Assembly (NCBI GenBank): GCA_010093685.1 | Contig: MU006222.1 | Coordinates: 1,359,301 to 1,423,300, forward strand | Direction of reading: 5' to 3' | Length of the DNA stretch: 64,000 bases | Source: Ophiobolus disseminans | Taxonomy: Eukaryota; Ascomycota; Dothideomycetes; Pleosporales; Phaeosphaeriaceae | Part shown: positions 43,920 to 55,715 of the stretch, one piece after another | Numbering within the stretch: position 1 is the stretch's first letter | Layout of the letters: each line of letters starts with the position of its first letter | The notes under the pieces: model-generated | Database searches by the model: none | Told to the model about the DNA's origin: nothing | Seen by the model: only the letters and a program-made list of their open reading frames with translations | Made by a program: the position numbers and the translations under genes

Positions 43920-45930
43920 ATGTCTGGAGCCGAACTTCCCATCGCCGTCGTTTCTTTCTTTTTTCAAGCCTTTGCAGGATGTGTCCAAGGTAAGCGTTTC
44001 TGTCCATGTCCAAATCATCACAAACTAACTCTTTACAGGATACGAGCTCATTGCAGACGCATGTCGTCTCGAGAAAGATGCAGAGCATTTGCTAGTGAAG
44101 TTCAAAATTGAGGAGCATCGACTGTTGAACTGGGGAAAACTAGTCCAACTAGACTACACAGAAGAGCAACTTGTCCTGAACCACATGTCGAGGGGCATGA
44201 TCATGGACATCCTAGATCAACAGCGAAAGTTGCTTGCCTCTTTTGGACGGCTGGACAAGAGATATGGAAAGCTACGAAAGCCTCTGTTGCAAGAACAGAC
44301 CGAGATATTTGTGATCGACTCCGACCGCTTGCTCGTGAACGGTTCCAGTATATCAGAACACAGCAACCAAGCCGTTCAGTTTCCTGCGGCCGAGGAACTC
44401 GTTAAGAAAGCGCTCAACTGGCTCAACAAGTCTAGAGATGTTCCCAAGAGGATCAGATGGGCTGCTTGGGATCACGAGAAGATGGAGGCTCTGATTGTCA
44501 AACTCTCTGACTACAACGATAAAATGCATGATGCACTTGACAGGGCTCAGATGGATACTCTTCTCGAGATGCAGACCCGAACCAACTACCAAATTGTTCT
44601 GCTGAACAGGCAGATGGAAAATATGATTCAGATCTGGCAGTCTGAGCACATCGCTCATCGACCGCAGGGTATGATCACAGACCTTGAGGACTCTGACTAC
44701 GACTTCCTGAATGGTATCGCCGGTCCCAGTACTCGCAGTCTCACACAACCCCTCGGCGCTTTGGCACAGCAAAAGTTTGTCCATCTCGCCATCGAAGATT
44801 CGCAGTACGTCAGCGAGGAGCGTGGAGAGTCTATTGGCCTTCCCCACCTCGCAAACAGCATACGCCAGACCGAGATATCGCTTACAGATATTTACTCTAT
44901 CTACGACGAGCCTTTCCCCGACGAGATTGAAGAAGGTGAACGCACAGACGCCACCTATAAAGGTGCCGCCGTCTGGATCGAATGGAAGCCCAACGAAGTC
45001 GCCGGCCCCGGCATGCCCGACGGTCTAGTCGATCCCAAAATCCGAAGCCGCGTGCAGAAATTAGCTGCTCTCCTCAAGCAAAACAACAGAAAAGTTCGCT
45101 TCCGCGCACCTCATTGTCTGGGCTACTTCGTCGACGAAAGCGAAGACCGCGAGTCGCGCTTCGGCCTCGTCTTCGAGAAACCTCCTACCGTCCCGCGCAC
45201 TACCTCGCCCACCACCCTGCGCGCCCTGATCGAGGAGTCCAGCATGGAAGGGTCGAAGTTCGACATCCCATCCCTAACAGATCGCATAACCCTCATGCGC
45301 CTGCTTGCTGAAACAGTCGAGCGCTTGCACGCCGTAGATTGGCTCCACAAAGGCCTCCGCAGCGCTAACATCCTCTTTTTCCTGAAATATAGCGAAGCCG
45401 GCGACGGCGGCTTTGAAGTCAACTATGCAGACCCGTATATCTCGGGCTTCGACTACTCTCGCCCCGCAACTAGCGACGACATGACCGAGCGTCCAACCGA
45501 CAATGCTTGGGCAGATATATACCGCCATCCTACTGTTCAGAGCACAGGAAACCGCGAAGAACCCGGCGGCACCGGGCGCGAATCGTACAAGAAGTCCTTC
45601 GACTTATACTCCCTCGGTATCGTGCTACTCGAAATCGCATATTGGAAAACAATCGACCAGATCCTGAATATCAACCTCGACACCGCGCGCCCGAAGCAGA
45701 CGTGGCCGGTCATGGACAGATTGTTGACGAGAGAGCCCCAGCATCTGAAGTTCGTGAAGAGTTATCTGGGCAATACGGTCGAGGAGGTTGTTAGGGCGTG
45801 TCTTGTGGGGCCCGAGGCGTTCGGATTGCCGAGGGATTGTGATGAGAAGCTGGGGAGTGTGGCGGCGATGTTGCAGAATGAGTTTGGGGAGAGGGTTGTG
45901 AGGAGGTTGGGGGGTATGAAGGGGCTGTAG
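43920..45930 (+). CDS. HeLo domain-pseudokinase protein (MLKL-like architecture)
   Basis: Two exons (43920-43989 and 44039-45930; 49-bp intron) encode 653 residues. The N-terminal 200 or so residues match the HeLo (prion-inhibition) domain: AVVSFFFQAFAGCVQGYELI, HLLVKFKIEEHRLLNWGKL, then helices to about 200. The C-terminal 320 residues have kinase shape (ERLHAVDWLHKGLRSANILFF near 452-472, SFDLYSLGIVLLEIAYWK near 550) but the HRD catalytic Asp is replaced (HKGLRSAN) and DFG reads GFD (YISGFDYSRP). No glycine loop is seen. HeLo domains are pore-forming or membrane-disrupting modules in HET-S-type cell death and are related to the MLKL four-helix bundle. A death executioner controlled by a pseudokinase is inferred, not shown. 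No amyloid motif was seen. Confidence 0.82.
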
Positions 45931-46178
45931 AGTTCCTTGTGTTGGATGCTCGTGGCTTAGGTCTAGTGTTGTAAAGGAGTATGTTATTCTTCATGAGTTT
46001 AGAAGGTTGTGTTGGTGCTGATCGATTTGTTGAAGTACCTGATAGAGTTTACGTCGCTTTAGTTACTACAGTACACACTTCTTCGACAACGTCTGATATT
46101 ATTCCGGTCTATCCTGTATTATTCCTGAAAGGGCACGTGCCCGATGCTCATAGAAGCTGTCCCTCCAGCTCGCAGAAT

Positions 46179-48583
46179 TCAGCGCAGTGTATGCACAGAC
46201 GCAGTGTCCCTAGCTTCATATTCAACTGAAGCTGAGGACGAAACACACTTTCCGATCAGGTTGTGCGCTTTCAGTACGTCGAGAACTTGTTGTGCGCTTG
46301 GTCTCGCGTGTCTCTCGCGCGCCAACATTGATGAGCATATCCTTGCCACCGGCTGAACGTCCGATGGAAGCTGTTCTATTTGTGCAATAATTTCTTGAAG
46401 TTCCGCCACCATCTTTCCATATGGCGTATGATGGTCTTGGAACTCTTCCATCATGCGAAAGGCCGGGTCCTCTTTATAGAATGGCATCAACATCTCGAAA
46501 AAGATGCAGCCAAGTGAGAATATGTCGGACGATCTGCTCCGAGGCTCAAATTCGAGAGTCTCTGGCGATGCGTACCTCCGAGTGTATGCCATTGGTGGTC
46601 CTTCACTATCGGAGCCGTCGTCGTCGTCGAAACTGGTAGAAATAGCGAAGCCCGATAATGTTACACTTCCATTTTTTATTCCTATGTTTCTGGGCTTCAG
46701 GTCCTTGTGTCTAACCTGCGTTGCGTGGAGATACGTAAGCGCAGATGCGAGGCAGCCGAACCATTTGGCCTTGATTGTTTGTTTGGCGTCCCTCACCAAA
46801 TCCAGGTATTGATCCAGATCAAAATCGAACACAGGTGATTCAACAAGAGTAATGCGGTTCCTCTCAACGTAAGCGCCTACAATGGATATGATGTGGACGT
46901 GTCGTAAACGGCGCAGAATGGCCACTTCTGCTTGGATGTTCTCCCTTTGAATTCCGCGGTTTCTACGAATAAGTCTGAAGATCTTGCATGCATAGATAGT
47001 CCCAGCGGTGGGTCCACTAGTGCATTTACGTGCCTCCACAGTACTGAAAGCGCCCATACCCAGAAAATGGACATGCTCAAGAGGAATGACATCATCTCTT
47101 CCAAACTCTTTGAACCACCCTAGTCCCTCGATTCCATGTGGTTCTTCATAGATTTCGCTTGTAGAATCATCCATCTCGTTGACGGTCTGGGCTCCTGGGA
47201 ATACGAGTAGTGCCAGATCAATCAAGTGAGCCGCCAGGTGGTCGAACTCGCCTGCTTTGGTCGACATGATTGCTCCACAGAGAATGCAGTGCTGTCTAGC
47301 ATTTTCGTTTGCGCGAATAGTTTTACACATCTTGGTGATAGCTTGTAGATGCTGCTCTGGAAAAGAACCTTTATGAGCAGATCTGAGATGATTTTGGAAA
47401 GCATCCGTCGATGTGAGTGTCTCGTCGCAGTCATGACAAATCCACACAGTAGCGATACGATGTACCGACTCCTCATGATGTTGCCAATCTTCTCGAGAGC
47501 TATAGGTTCGATAGCTCTGGGAGCAGCCTCCGTACGTGCACATAAACGGCTCAATGTCCTCGAGGACATGTTCCCTGGTTGTCTGGTCAGTAAGGAAATT
47601 TGAATACCATTCTCATCAACTTACTCCCATATTGCTTGAGTGACATTTTCATCCAAAATCATCAAACAGAACGGGCAGTTTGACTCGTTTCTAGGATGGC
47701 TACTTGTGTTATGAGGTTTCTCGGGTATCGATAGTGGTTGGTAGTCCGCAAGTACGAATTGCGGTTTCATGATGCCCACATCGTCTGTGTCATCAGATCT
47801 TGGAATCCAAGATCCATATCCTGAACTACCTGAGCTGGAAGTGATAGAAGAAGCCTCGCTATCGCCAGTTGACGCTTCAAAATCCGCGAGGATTTCTGAA
47901 AGCGGTACTCGATCGTCGTCTAGTAGACGTGGGTGCTGGAAATCTCCGGATAAGTCTATCGTCCCCTCGTTTTCTACTCGCTTACGTTCCCACGCCATCG
48001 TCACCGTTCGCTCGAACGCACGCTGAGCATCCTGAGAGCGGAGCCGCCTCAACCTATTAAGAGCACCAACTCGCTGATGTAGTTTAGTACTGCACTGGGG
48101 AAATTTTCTTTGCACACACTCCACGTCGAACTGGGTGTATTCATCTTTGCGCACCGCTTGTGAGAGTCTTCCGATATCGTCCGATGGTGTAGGATCCATC
48201 AATGTGGAGGAAAAGGTGGCCAATGTGCGAAGTACAATCTCTAGTTGTGCCTCAAGGTCGGCGTCGCTGACTCTGTCTGGATACTTCGGTCGTGATCGAT
48301 GCGAAGCAGAAGTAAGAGATCTTTTCGATGCAAGGTCCACGAGCTCTTGAAGGAGATTGGTAACATATGTACGGAGGCCACTAGAGTGACGCAACTTTCG
48401 GTCCAAAGTCCCAGAGGTGATTCCGAGATCATAGGCAAGTGAGTTGGCCCTTGAGAGTGACTGATCGCTAATTCGTCCATGCACGCACTCCAAAACCTTT
48501 TGGAATAAGACTCTTGTTGGATACCGATTTCGTGCTACAGCTTCGATACCAAAAGATGGCTCTGGAGCCTTCTGTGTTGCCAT
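46179..48583 (-). CDS. C2H2 zinc-finger protein with C-terminal kinase-like domain (acuF-type N-terminus)
   Basis: Two minus-strand exons (48583-47625 and 47574-46179; 50-bp intron) encode 784 residues. The ATG at 48583 is the first true ATG; a TTG reading is longer. Residues 1-300 form the helical region usual before such zinc fingers. Cys/His fingers follow at about 305-440: CPFCLMILD, MCTYGGCSQSYRTYSSREDWQHHEESVH, ICHDCDETLTSTDAFQNHLRSAH-type sequence, and CILCG with HLAAHL. The kinase-like domain runs from about 480: FLGMGAFSTVEARKC loop, ACK lysine near 517, HKDLKPRNIGI near 609, and SGFAIS where DFG is expected, so the metal-binding Asp is Gly. It ends RPSAQQVLDVL. The zinc-finger architecture is common in fungal signalling proteins of unknown function. 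Probably weak or inactive as a kinase. Confidence 0.85.
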
Positions 48584-49127
48584 CGGAATAGCTAAAGATG
48601 TGTTGCTGAGTAGAGTTGAAGGAAGCAGCGCATGACCAGGTGGGGCGCTCAAGCAGGCCAACTTAGAAACTGCCAAAACCCAGATGCTGCAGGTGCCTAG
48701 GTAGGTCCGTCCAAAAAGATTTGTTATGTGCGCACTTACGTCTATTGACAGAAAAGTGTTAGGTGAGATGGTAGAATACTTACAAACTGCAATGTGGGGC
48801 TAGGACGAATGAGGCTTCGAATTTTATCTTTCGTTGCTTTTGTTTGCTGACCCCGCAGTTGGGGCCAATTGAATGCGAGGTGGTGACTTCCAAGTTTCCA
48901 TCGCCCTTTGACCTTCTCGTCCGTCACACCATTTTCGCAGCTTGTACCAAGAAGTTTCGCTCACTTCCACGCGCTTGTCATTTAAATAATACTCTTATTC
49001 ATCCGAGCCATCGTTTTGAAGTCCAAATCTATGATTGTCGGCAACAGATGCGACTATAAAACTACCTATCACGTGCATATGCTGCAGACCAGGCCGATAG
49101 CTCAAAGCCCAACTCTAAAGTCATAAG
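48584..49127. other. Divergent intergenic region
   Basis: About 540 bases between the divergent zinc-finger kinase gene and the DUF7580-type gene; no other gene seen. Confidence 0.45.
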
Positions 49128-50663
49128 ATGCTAACTGGTGTTGAGATTGCAAGTCTTGTCCTTGCGATTCTGCCCCTCGTTATTAGCGCAATAGAACACC
49201 GAGACATAGGTTTAGAACCAGCAAATGCATTACTCTTCCGCAGCAAACATAAAGATAGTCTCCGACGCACCGTGGACGAGAACAAGATGCGCTTTCGGCA
49301 ATGCTGCGAGAAAATATTATCGATGGCGGAGATTGAAAACATTGCAGACCTGCTGGATGAAACCGACAAAGCGAGATTGCAACAGCTATGGAACAATCCT
49401 CAAATGCAAAGAGCATTAGATACCACTTTCGGAGGCAAAGACCTTGCAGTCATCCTAAATCGCGTTCGTGAGATTCAACAACATGTCAAAAAACTCGAGG
49501 AATACTCAGGTGAGATAGTCCGCTTGATCCTTGTGTATAAGTGGCTTTATCTAACAAGCTAAAATACAGAGGCTGGTATAGTCATTCATACGGTCATGAG
49601 CACAAGTAGAGCGAAAGACGTCAAGCAATTGGGCAAGGCCATCCTAGCCTTACAAGATATTCTAGTCGGCGAACCCCTGAGTATCATGATAGGTACCGCA
49701 GGAAAGGCATGGCGGGAAGAGATCGAAAAGATGAAGTCTACAAGAGCACATTTGCAGAACATCTACGCCTGTGTGGAATCGAGCTGGGGTTGCACGTGCA
49801 AGAAAGACCACTCCGTCAATTTCCAATATAGAGAGGTGCAGGAGGCGGACTTTAAGATCATACTCTCGCCAGTGTGTTCGCGCTCGCGAAACAAGCTGAG
49901 CACAGCGTCTTGGAGAATAAGACCGCTTCAAATCAGCACATGTGAGCGAGTCACATCGAATCCAGTTATGCCGAATACCGCTAGTCTCTGCAAATCTCTC
50001 GGAGGCTCCACAGGTTTACCGCCACTGGCAGAAATATCCCCAGATCACCAGTATCTGGTTCAGGTTTCAGCAGCTTTACCTGATCCAAACGAACTTATCC
50101 CAATCTGGAAGGCATCGAGAAAAGTACTGAAGTCGCCCAGTGATCGCATCGTTGTTGGCGCGAGACTGCTGGTGACTGTCTTGCAACAACATGATGTGGA
50201 TTGGTTGCGGCCTGATTGGACCACTGATGAGGTTTATCTACGTGCAGGACCGGGCTGCTCCTTGTATCCTTACTTCGAGGCCACATTCAACGCATCGAAA
50301 ATGCCCGCGACGACCAGTGGTTTCAGTGGCTATCGATCGAACCCAACGCTCCACAGTCTCGGCATTGCTCTCGTTGAGCTTGCCATGGGAAGCACAATCG
50401 AGAAGTTATTTGAGGATACCGAACGAGACATGGCGTCGAAGTACCCCGCTCTTGCCCGAGCAATTGCGGCAGACCGTCTATGTGATGAGCTCCATAAACA
50501 CTACGTCCCGCTCACGTACCGGAACGCGGCCAGATACTGCTTGAAATGTGAATTCGGGCCGGAGATAAAAGAGAAAGATCTAAGCAATGATGAGCTTTTT
50601 TCTATGGTCTATCGGAAGGCCGCCAAGCCGCTCATGGAGTGCATTGCTGGAGGGATCTATTGA
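49128..50663 (+). CDS. DUF7580-type fungal protein with helical N-terminus
   Basis: Two exons (49128-49509 and 49570-50663; 60-bp intron) encode 491 residues. It begins MLTGVEIASLVLAILPLVISAIEH, a hydrophobic helix typical of the family, followed by coiled helices to about 220. A CTCKKDHS segment lies near 210. The C-terminal part (HSLGIALVELAMGSTIEKLFED near 400, then YRNAARYCLKCEFG) looks like the end of a degenerate kinase fold. Such proteins are abundant and variable in dothideomycetes and are often near HeLo or STAND genes. No function is known; a role in non-self response is only inferred from neighbours. Confidence 0.7.
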
Positions 50664-51102
50664 CGATTATTCTCTACCAAGGCACACTGTCTGTGATATG
50701 ACGAGAAAAAGCTGCGCACCATACGAATAAGAAAGCTAAATGTATGCTATTCCTCAACCACATCTCTACTTCCATCTTCCCCTCTCCACTAATTTCCCCT
50801 AAAACTCCTCATACCAACACCAACCCTCCCCACCCAAAACCTCGACCCCCTATATTCCCTCAACCCACACGCGCCCCCAAACCCCTCTGAAGCACTAATC
50901 TGCTGGCGCTGAATACTTTATGTCCTATCCTTATCATTCTGCGCACTCTCTCTCGCTATCTCCTGATCCAACTCCGCGCACAAAAAGCCCGGCAGCGAGC
51001 GTGTAGAACTAGTATCCCTGACGCTCGCATGCGGGGTCGTGGGTGACGGTTATAATTCCTGATAGATGAAATATCTCAGCAACTAATTCTCGTCCGAGAG
51101 TT
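50664..51102. other. Intergenic, pyrimidine-rich
   Basis: C/T-rich plus strand, no open frames of note. A minus-strand stretch ending at 50918 (with SLPGFLCAELDQEIA in one frame) could be an alternative 3' exon of the hypothetical gene at 51103-51567. Confidence 0.35.
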
Positions 51103-51567
51103 TCAAACTGGATGTATACTCACTCCCCCCAAAATCCCTCCCTCTACATCCCTCCAGGACGCAGACCTCACCCCCTCCTGGACGCAAAGCTCACCCAAAA
51201 TCACGAAGTTCTTTATCGTCACAGCGTCGTGAAAAGTCTCACCATCCAACAGCTTTCTCACGGTTGGCGAGAGCTCGAGTATATCGTTCGTCTCGACGTT
51301 GTCTTCGATTAGCAGGCCGTCGATGGGGTATGCGGTGCTGTGGGGGAGGGGGGATGTTGGTGGTTGGGTCGAGGATATGGGCAGTGAAGATGTGGGTCCA
51401 TGGTGTGGTGTAGTCTGGGGATTTTGGTGGGTATGTCTTCCAATGGCTTTTGGGTCTTAATGTCAGTGGCTTGTGCGGTTTTGTAGCATGGGCGTGCGGT
51501 TTATAAAATGAATGTTACATTGCTCAGAGGCAGTACCTGTTTCCCTATCTTTTCCTCTCTCAGACAT
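51103..51567 (-). CDS. Hypothetical small protein (tentative)
   Basis: Two minus-strand exons (51567-51537 and 51455-51103; 81-bp intron with GTACTG donor and AAG acceptor) would encode 127 residues from an ATG at 51567. The first half is rich in Pro, Thr, Ser and His. The second half has protein-like character: YPIDGLLIEDNVETNDILEL, then VTIKNFVILGELCVQEGVRS. I do not recognise the family. The plus strand is pyrimidine-rich and could give chance open frames. The final codons may instead be spliced at GTGAGT near 51123. Confidence 0.3.
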
Positions 51568-53098
51568 GAGGAATTAAAGTCCCAAAATCTTGTGGCAGAC
51601 TATTCGAACGGACCCCATCCACGTCCAGTCCACACGTGATAACCACCATCCACCTCTTTAGTTCTTAAACGGTACACATGGGCCCAGAAACCCGCAGAAG
51701 AAATAGAATGCATCAGAACGAAGTATGGTACCGTCAAAACGTCCTCGGGTCATTCACATGTCTCTAACGATGGGGAGAAAATCAGCACAAACTTTTTGTC
51801 CACCTGCATTTCAACAAGAGAATATATAGCACCGGGGTAGCAAAAAGTATTGCGTTCGCGTGAGTTGAAACAGTGTGATCTAAGGAATTGTTCGTCGCAA
51901 ACCACCAAAACATTGGTATGGGTAGGTACCTAGGGAGTGCATAAATTTCGACAATAACTACATAGGTAAACGCGCCCGGGACTAATTTTACACAAGTTAC
52001 ATAAGCACTATTTAACCAAGGCCCACGAAACAATGAATTACAATTGGGGTTTGGGAGCCCGTTGATGGTAAGTGATGTTGCAAACTGGCACCCGACATCT
52101 TCAATGTTTCCGCGAACTCCGACCAGGGAAACATTTCATCGCGGGACCAGACGTGAAATGCACAACGCAACCCACCGAATCTGAAAATCGCGCCACACAC
52201 ATCAAAATTCTCACCGCTCTTTTCTCCATCACTTTTCATCAAACCCCGCATCGCATTGGAATCTTTTCATCCCAACTTCATCCTCAATTCATCATGGCTC
52301 TTAGCACTCCTGCTGACCTTCCCGTCCCCATCACCATAGGCACGTACCTCTTTTCCTAAATCCCGTCGTCGCCTACACGCATCCTACAGCGCCCATCTCA
52401 GCACACTCAGCACATATCCCAAACAGTCTCCACAACACAAACACACAGCTCACCAGTTCCCAAAGCGCAGTTGGTGATACAGGGACGGCAGTTTGATGAT
52501 GCGGTTGCATTTTGGTAGGCTATTGGCTTTGTTAAGGAGGGTGAGTCGAAGTTCCATGTTCGTGCTTCGAAGGCTTAGGGGGTTGGTGCTGGCGAGGAAG
52601 TTGGCGGTGTTGAGCGGAGAAGTTGTTGTGTTGCGTTTAAAACGGTGATACGAAATGTGGGCTGGTATCTGACAGAGTGTGTTCTAAAGCATATCAGAAC
52701 TACTCGTAGTTCTTGACAGGCAATGATTATCAGATAAGGGTCCCAATATGGTCAACGAGAAGGCGTGAAACTGAGATCATGTAACCAAGAGTCCTGCTGC
52801 CCAGGTGAGACCTGACAGCCTTGATTCTTGGAAAACATGTACTGCCTGTTCAACTGACCGTGCACCGAATCTGTAAATGCCCGCAATGACATAAAAAAAG
52901 GGTAAATCAGTAGAGTTTCGTGTTGATGTGTTTCATTGTCTCGAAGAGGGTCCTCCAATACTGCTTTGTCATTCCTCGTCGCTCGTGTCTACCTATGCCA
53001 AAGGAATTGTCCACTCCGTACCAAGCTATGCCCGCCCCGCTCCCTGATATCAAGGCTATGCAAATCCGTAAAGTACAAACATGTCGAAGAGGAGGGGC
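51568..53098. other. Gene-poor stretch with a possible decayed gene
   Basis: A plus-strand ATG at 52294 reads MALSTPADLPVPITIG and then stops; an untemplated-looking continuation near 52480-52650 (FDDAVAFW, stop, AIGFVKEGESKFHVRASKA, stop) has protein character with in-frame TAGs. This may be an old pseudogene on the plus strand, but I could not join the parts or name it. Confidence 0.25.
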
Positions 53099-53729
53099 CT
53101 AGTAGCCGACCTTCTTGAGGTATTCGCCCAGCTCGACGACCGAGTTGTAGGCGTTGGGCGTTTGCACGTCGTCGGGGTGGTGGGCGATGAGAAGCGCTTG
53201 TGTGGTCTTGAAGGCGACGATACCGGTCTTGCCCTGTGTGGTGCGTCAGTCTCCGATCATCCATTCCCACGTCGCCGTCGTACCTTCTTTGCCTTGAGTG
53301 AGTCGTCGGTCGACTCGATGGTCATGTACTTCTCGCCGTTGACCTTGACGCCGTTCGCGATGACTGCCTTGGTCTCGCTCTTGTCGTTGAACGAGGCGGC
53401 AATCGCGCTCATCTCGGCGGCAGTGAGCTGTGGCGTGTCAGCGTGACATGCTTGGAATGCGCTTCTGTGACGCGCAACTGTATAAGACGTGTAGGGTTCG
53501 AGGGACATACGGAGAAGCCTGGGGACGAGGCCCAGGTGGTTTGACCGTTGACATCGCAGATGAGGGCTTTATCGATGTTGCCAGTGCCGACGAGGCTGCA
53601 GCGCGCGTGATTAGAGAAGGCGAGGAAGCGTGCTTGGATATTCTATACCTCTGATCGACGTATGCTGGAGTCGTGATTAGCTAAGGGCGCCCCGAGATTG
53701 CGTGCCAGATGCCTACCTTGCCAGGACAT
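53099..53729 (-). CDS. Profilin
   Basis: Five minus-strand exons (53729-53717, 53664-53649, 53595-53511, 53427-53284, 53233-53099; introns 52, 53, 83 and 50 bp) encode 130 residues, the family length. Two exons are only 13 and 16 bases. The start MSWQAYVDQSLVGTG is the profilin signature, with ICDVNGQTTWASSPGF, TAAEMSAIAASF, GEKYMTIESTDD and LLIAHHPDDVQTPNAYN following. Profilin binds actin monomers, poly-proline stretches of formins, and PIP2, and drives polar growth. The many early introns are typical of the gene in ascomycetes. All splice sites are GT-AG and exon phases close exactly. Confidence 0.95.
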
Positions 53730-54458
53730 GTTTACTGAGTGTGTGCGGGCTACTGGAGTTGGTGGTGGTGCGGGTGAAGGATGTGTCGCGGCAGAAAATG
53801 GCAGATGGGCGGCGAAGTATAGTCAGGCTTGTGACGAAACAGGGCAAGTGTGGTGTGCGGTGAGGAAGGGCAGTTGTTGAGCGTCGCGGTCTCGGGCAGA
53901 GCCGTTGAAGAAGCTTTGGTGGGGTCTTTTCCGTGACATGAACCCCGCAGTCCCGCTAGCCACCACCCTTTCACTTATCACTCATCGCCCGCCATAGACT
54001 CCCACATTACATTAAGGCATGCAGCGCTTATGGCGCCATCTTGCAGCCAGCTGTCGAGTGGGGGTTTGACGAGTCGCCGCCTTCATGGTACGAGGCCAAT
54101 AGGCTGCTTGCTTTCATTCCTGACCTTGGAAATCAGCCCGAGGACTCGCTTCGCCACTTCGGTGGGTGCAAAACTTGAGACGGTTACAATCAATGCCCGA
54201 CACAGCCTGGTGCTGCAGAATATATCTTGGCTGCGATTCTTGTGCGGCTGAGAGCTCTACGTCTTCCCTAATCTACGAAAGATTGTACACAGCGCAATAA
54301 TCGAAGTCGAGATTTCTGGTTGCAGAACATCCTTCGGCCGACACACCTCAGGGACTGTGACTGTGGTAGCTGACACACCGATACCGGCAGATAAACATCC
54401 AACGCTGGCTTGAACTCATTTTTCTCGAGCAGATCACCACAAACTCTAAACAGTATAC
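53730..54458. other. Divergent intergenic region between profilin and HET genes
   Basis: About 730 bases; promoters of both genes. No other gene recognised. Confidence 0.45.
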
Positions 54459-55715
54459 ATGGAAGACGTCCTCAGCGATCAGGAGTACGGGTCATGCGAA
54501 GCGGAGCCTTTATATATTTACGACCAAGGAACTCGGACTCTAGTACGTCGAGACTTCGACTTTGACGCCCACGAGAGCGAGCATGGTACAACTACAAACC
54601 GATGCCGTCTCCGCGAGCTTTACAAAATCCCGTCACCTTCCACCTTAGTATATAACTCTGCCGAACTGGATTACAACCGGAACGAGGAGAGAGGCTATCA
54701 CCCAAGAGCGTTCGACTCACGTGAAGACGCTAGCACAAAAGTACGGTTACTAAAGGTGGTTCTATTGAAACCAAAGGAAGACATATCATCATCGATCGAG
54801 TGCTACTTTCTGGAACCACGTAGCCTCGCAAACAAGACTTTCTGGAATCGGACCAAGTATACTGCGCTCTCATACACATGGGGACCGGCAACGACTCCTG
54901 ACGACGTGAGGGAGATTTCAATACAAAATGAGCCGGTTTGTGTCCGGCGTAACTTGTGGGACTTTCTGTATACCATGCGCCAAGCTAAAGTTGATGGCCC
55001 GTTTTGGATAGATGCGCTGTGCATTGATCAGCTGAAGAGAGAGGAGAAAGAACGACAGCTCAGACTTATGCCCAAAGTTTATGCGGAGGCTAATACAGTT
55101 CTCGTATGGCTGGGGAACTTTGGAATAAACGAAGTTCAAAGTGTGCGTGAGCTTCATCGTCGCTATGTACAGCGGATGATGCGAAAAGAAACTGGCGAGT
55201 ACGATGCTCTCAAATACATTGTCGAAAATAAGTACTGGACTCGGCTGTGGGTCGTCCAAGAGATTTTCATGGCCAAGAAGATTCAAGTCTACACTGGAAG
55301 CCTGGGATGGGAATTTCCGGAGTTCGCAGACTTACGAGTAGAGAAGCGGGACGACTCGGGAATAAACTGGAGCAATTGGGAGAGCATCGTAGAGGCGAAA
55401 GAACAGTGGAAGAACAAGAAGCTTGACCTGCATGAGGCACTATTCCGATGGAGCGGTCAGGACTGTGGAGTCACGCACGACAAGGTCTATGGACTTCTCG
55501 GATTGGTTTCGAAGCCTCAAATCAAGATCAACCTCAGCATCAGTATGTTGGGTCTGCTCGAAGAGGTTCTTAAGCTGGAACGGACAAAGATATACGCTCG
55601 CGGGTACCCATACTCACGAGACTTTACGGCCAAGCTGCTCAAATCTTTGGGAGTGGAGAACGAAGAGAACGCGGAACGGATCAAGACAGAGTTTTTGAAA
55701 GGCTGGAGGGAATGA
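54459..55715 (+). CDS. HET domain protein, short
   Basis: An intronless gene of 418 residues from the ATG at 54459. An N-terminal 90 residues without known domain precedes the HET domain: KYTALSYTWGPATTPDD near residue 133, FWIDALCIDQLKREEKERQL near 182, MPKVYAEANTVLVWLGN near 204, and YWTRLWVVQEIFMAKKIQV near 263. This NLWDFL/ALCIDQ subtype is the commonest HET class. DKVYGLLGL near 350 marks the usual end of the domain. The C-terminal region is only about 60 residues, shorter than in most HET proteins, and ends in charged helix. It may be a complete small HET protein or one that lost its C-terminal part. Confidence 0.88.
   Translation: MEDVLSDQEYGSCEAEPLYIYDQGTRTLVRRDFDFDAHESEHGTTTNRCRLRELYKIPSPSTLVYNSAELDYNRNEERGYHPRAFDSREDASTKVRLLKVVLLKPKEDISSSIECYFLEPRSLANKTFWNRTKYTALSYTWGPATTPDDVREISIQNEPVCVRRNLWDFLYTMRQAKVDGPFWIDALCIDQLKREEKERQLRLMPKVYAEANTVLVWLGNFGINEVQSVRELHRRYVQRMMRKETGEYDALKYIVENKYWTRLWVVQEIFMAKKIQVYTGSLGWEFPEFADLRVEKRDDSGINWSNWESIVEAKEQWKNKKLDLHEALFRWSGQDCGVTHDKVYGLLGLVSKPQIKINLSISMLGLLEEVLKLERTKIYARGYPYSRDFTAKLLKSLGVENEENAERIKTEFLKGWRE

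Noticed and set aside
44089..45930. Taking the HeLo-pseudokinase gene as one exon from the start at 44089
   Set aside because: That start lacks the first HeLo helix; a 70-base upstream exon joined by a consensus 49-base intron supplies it in frame.
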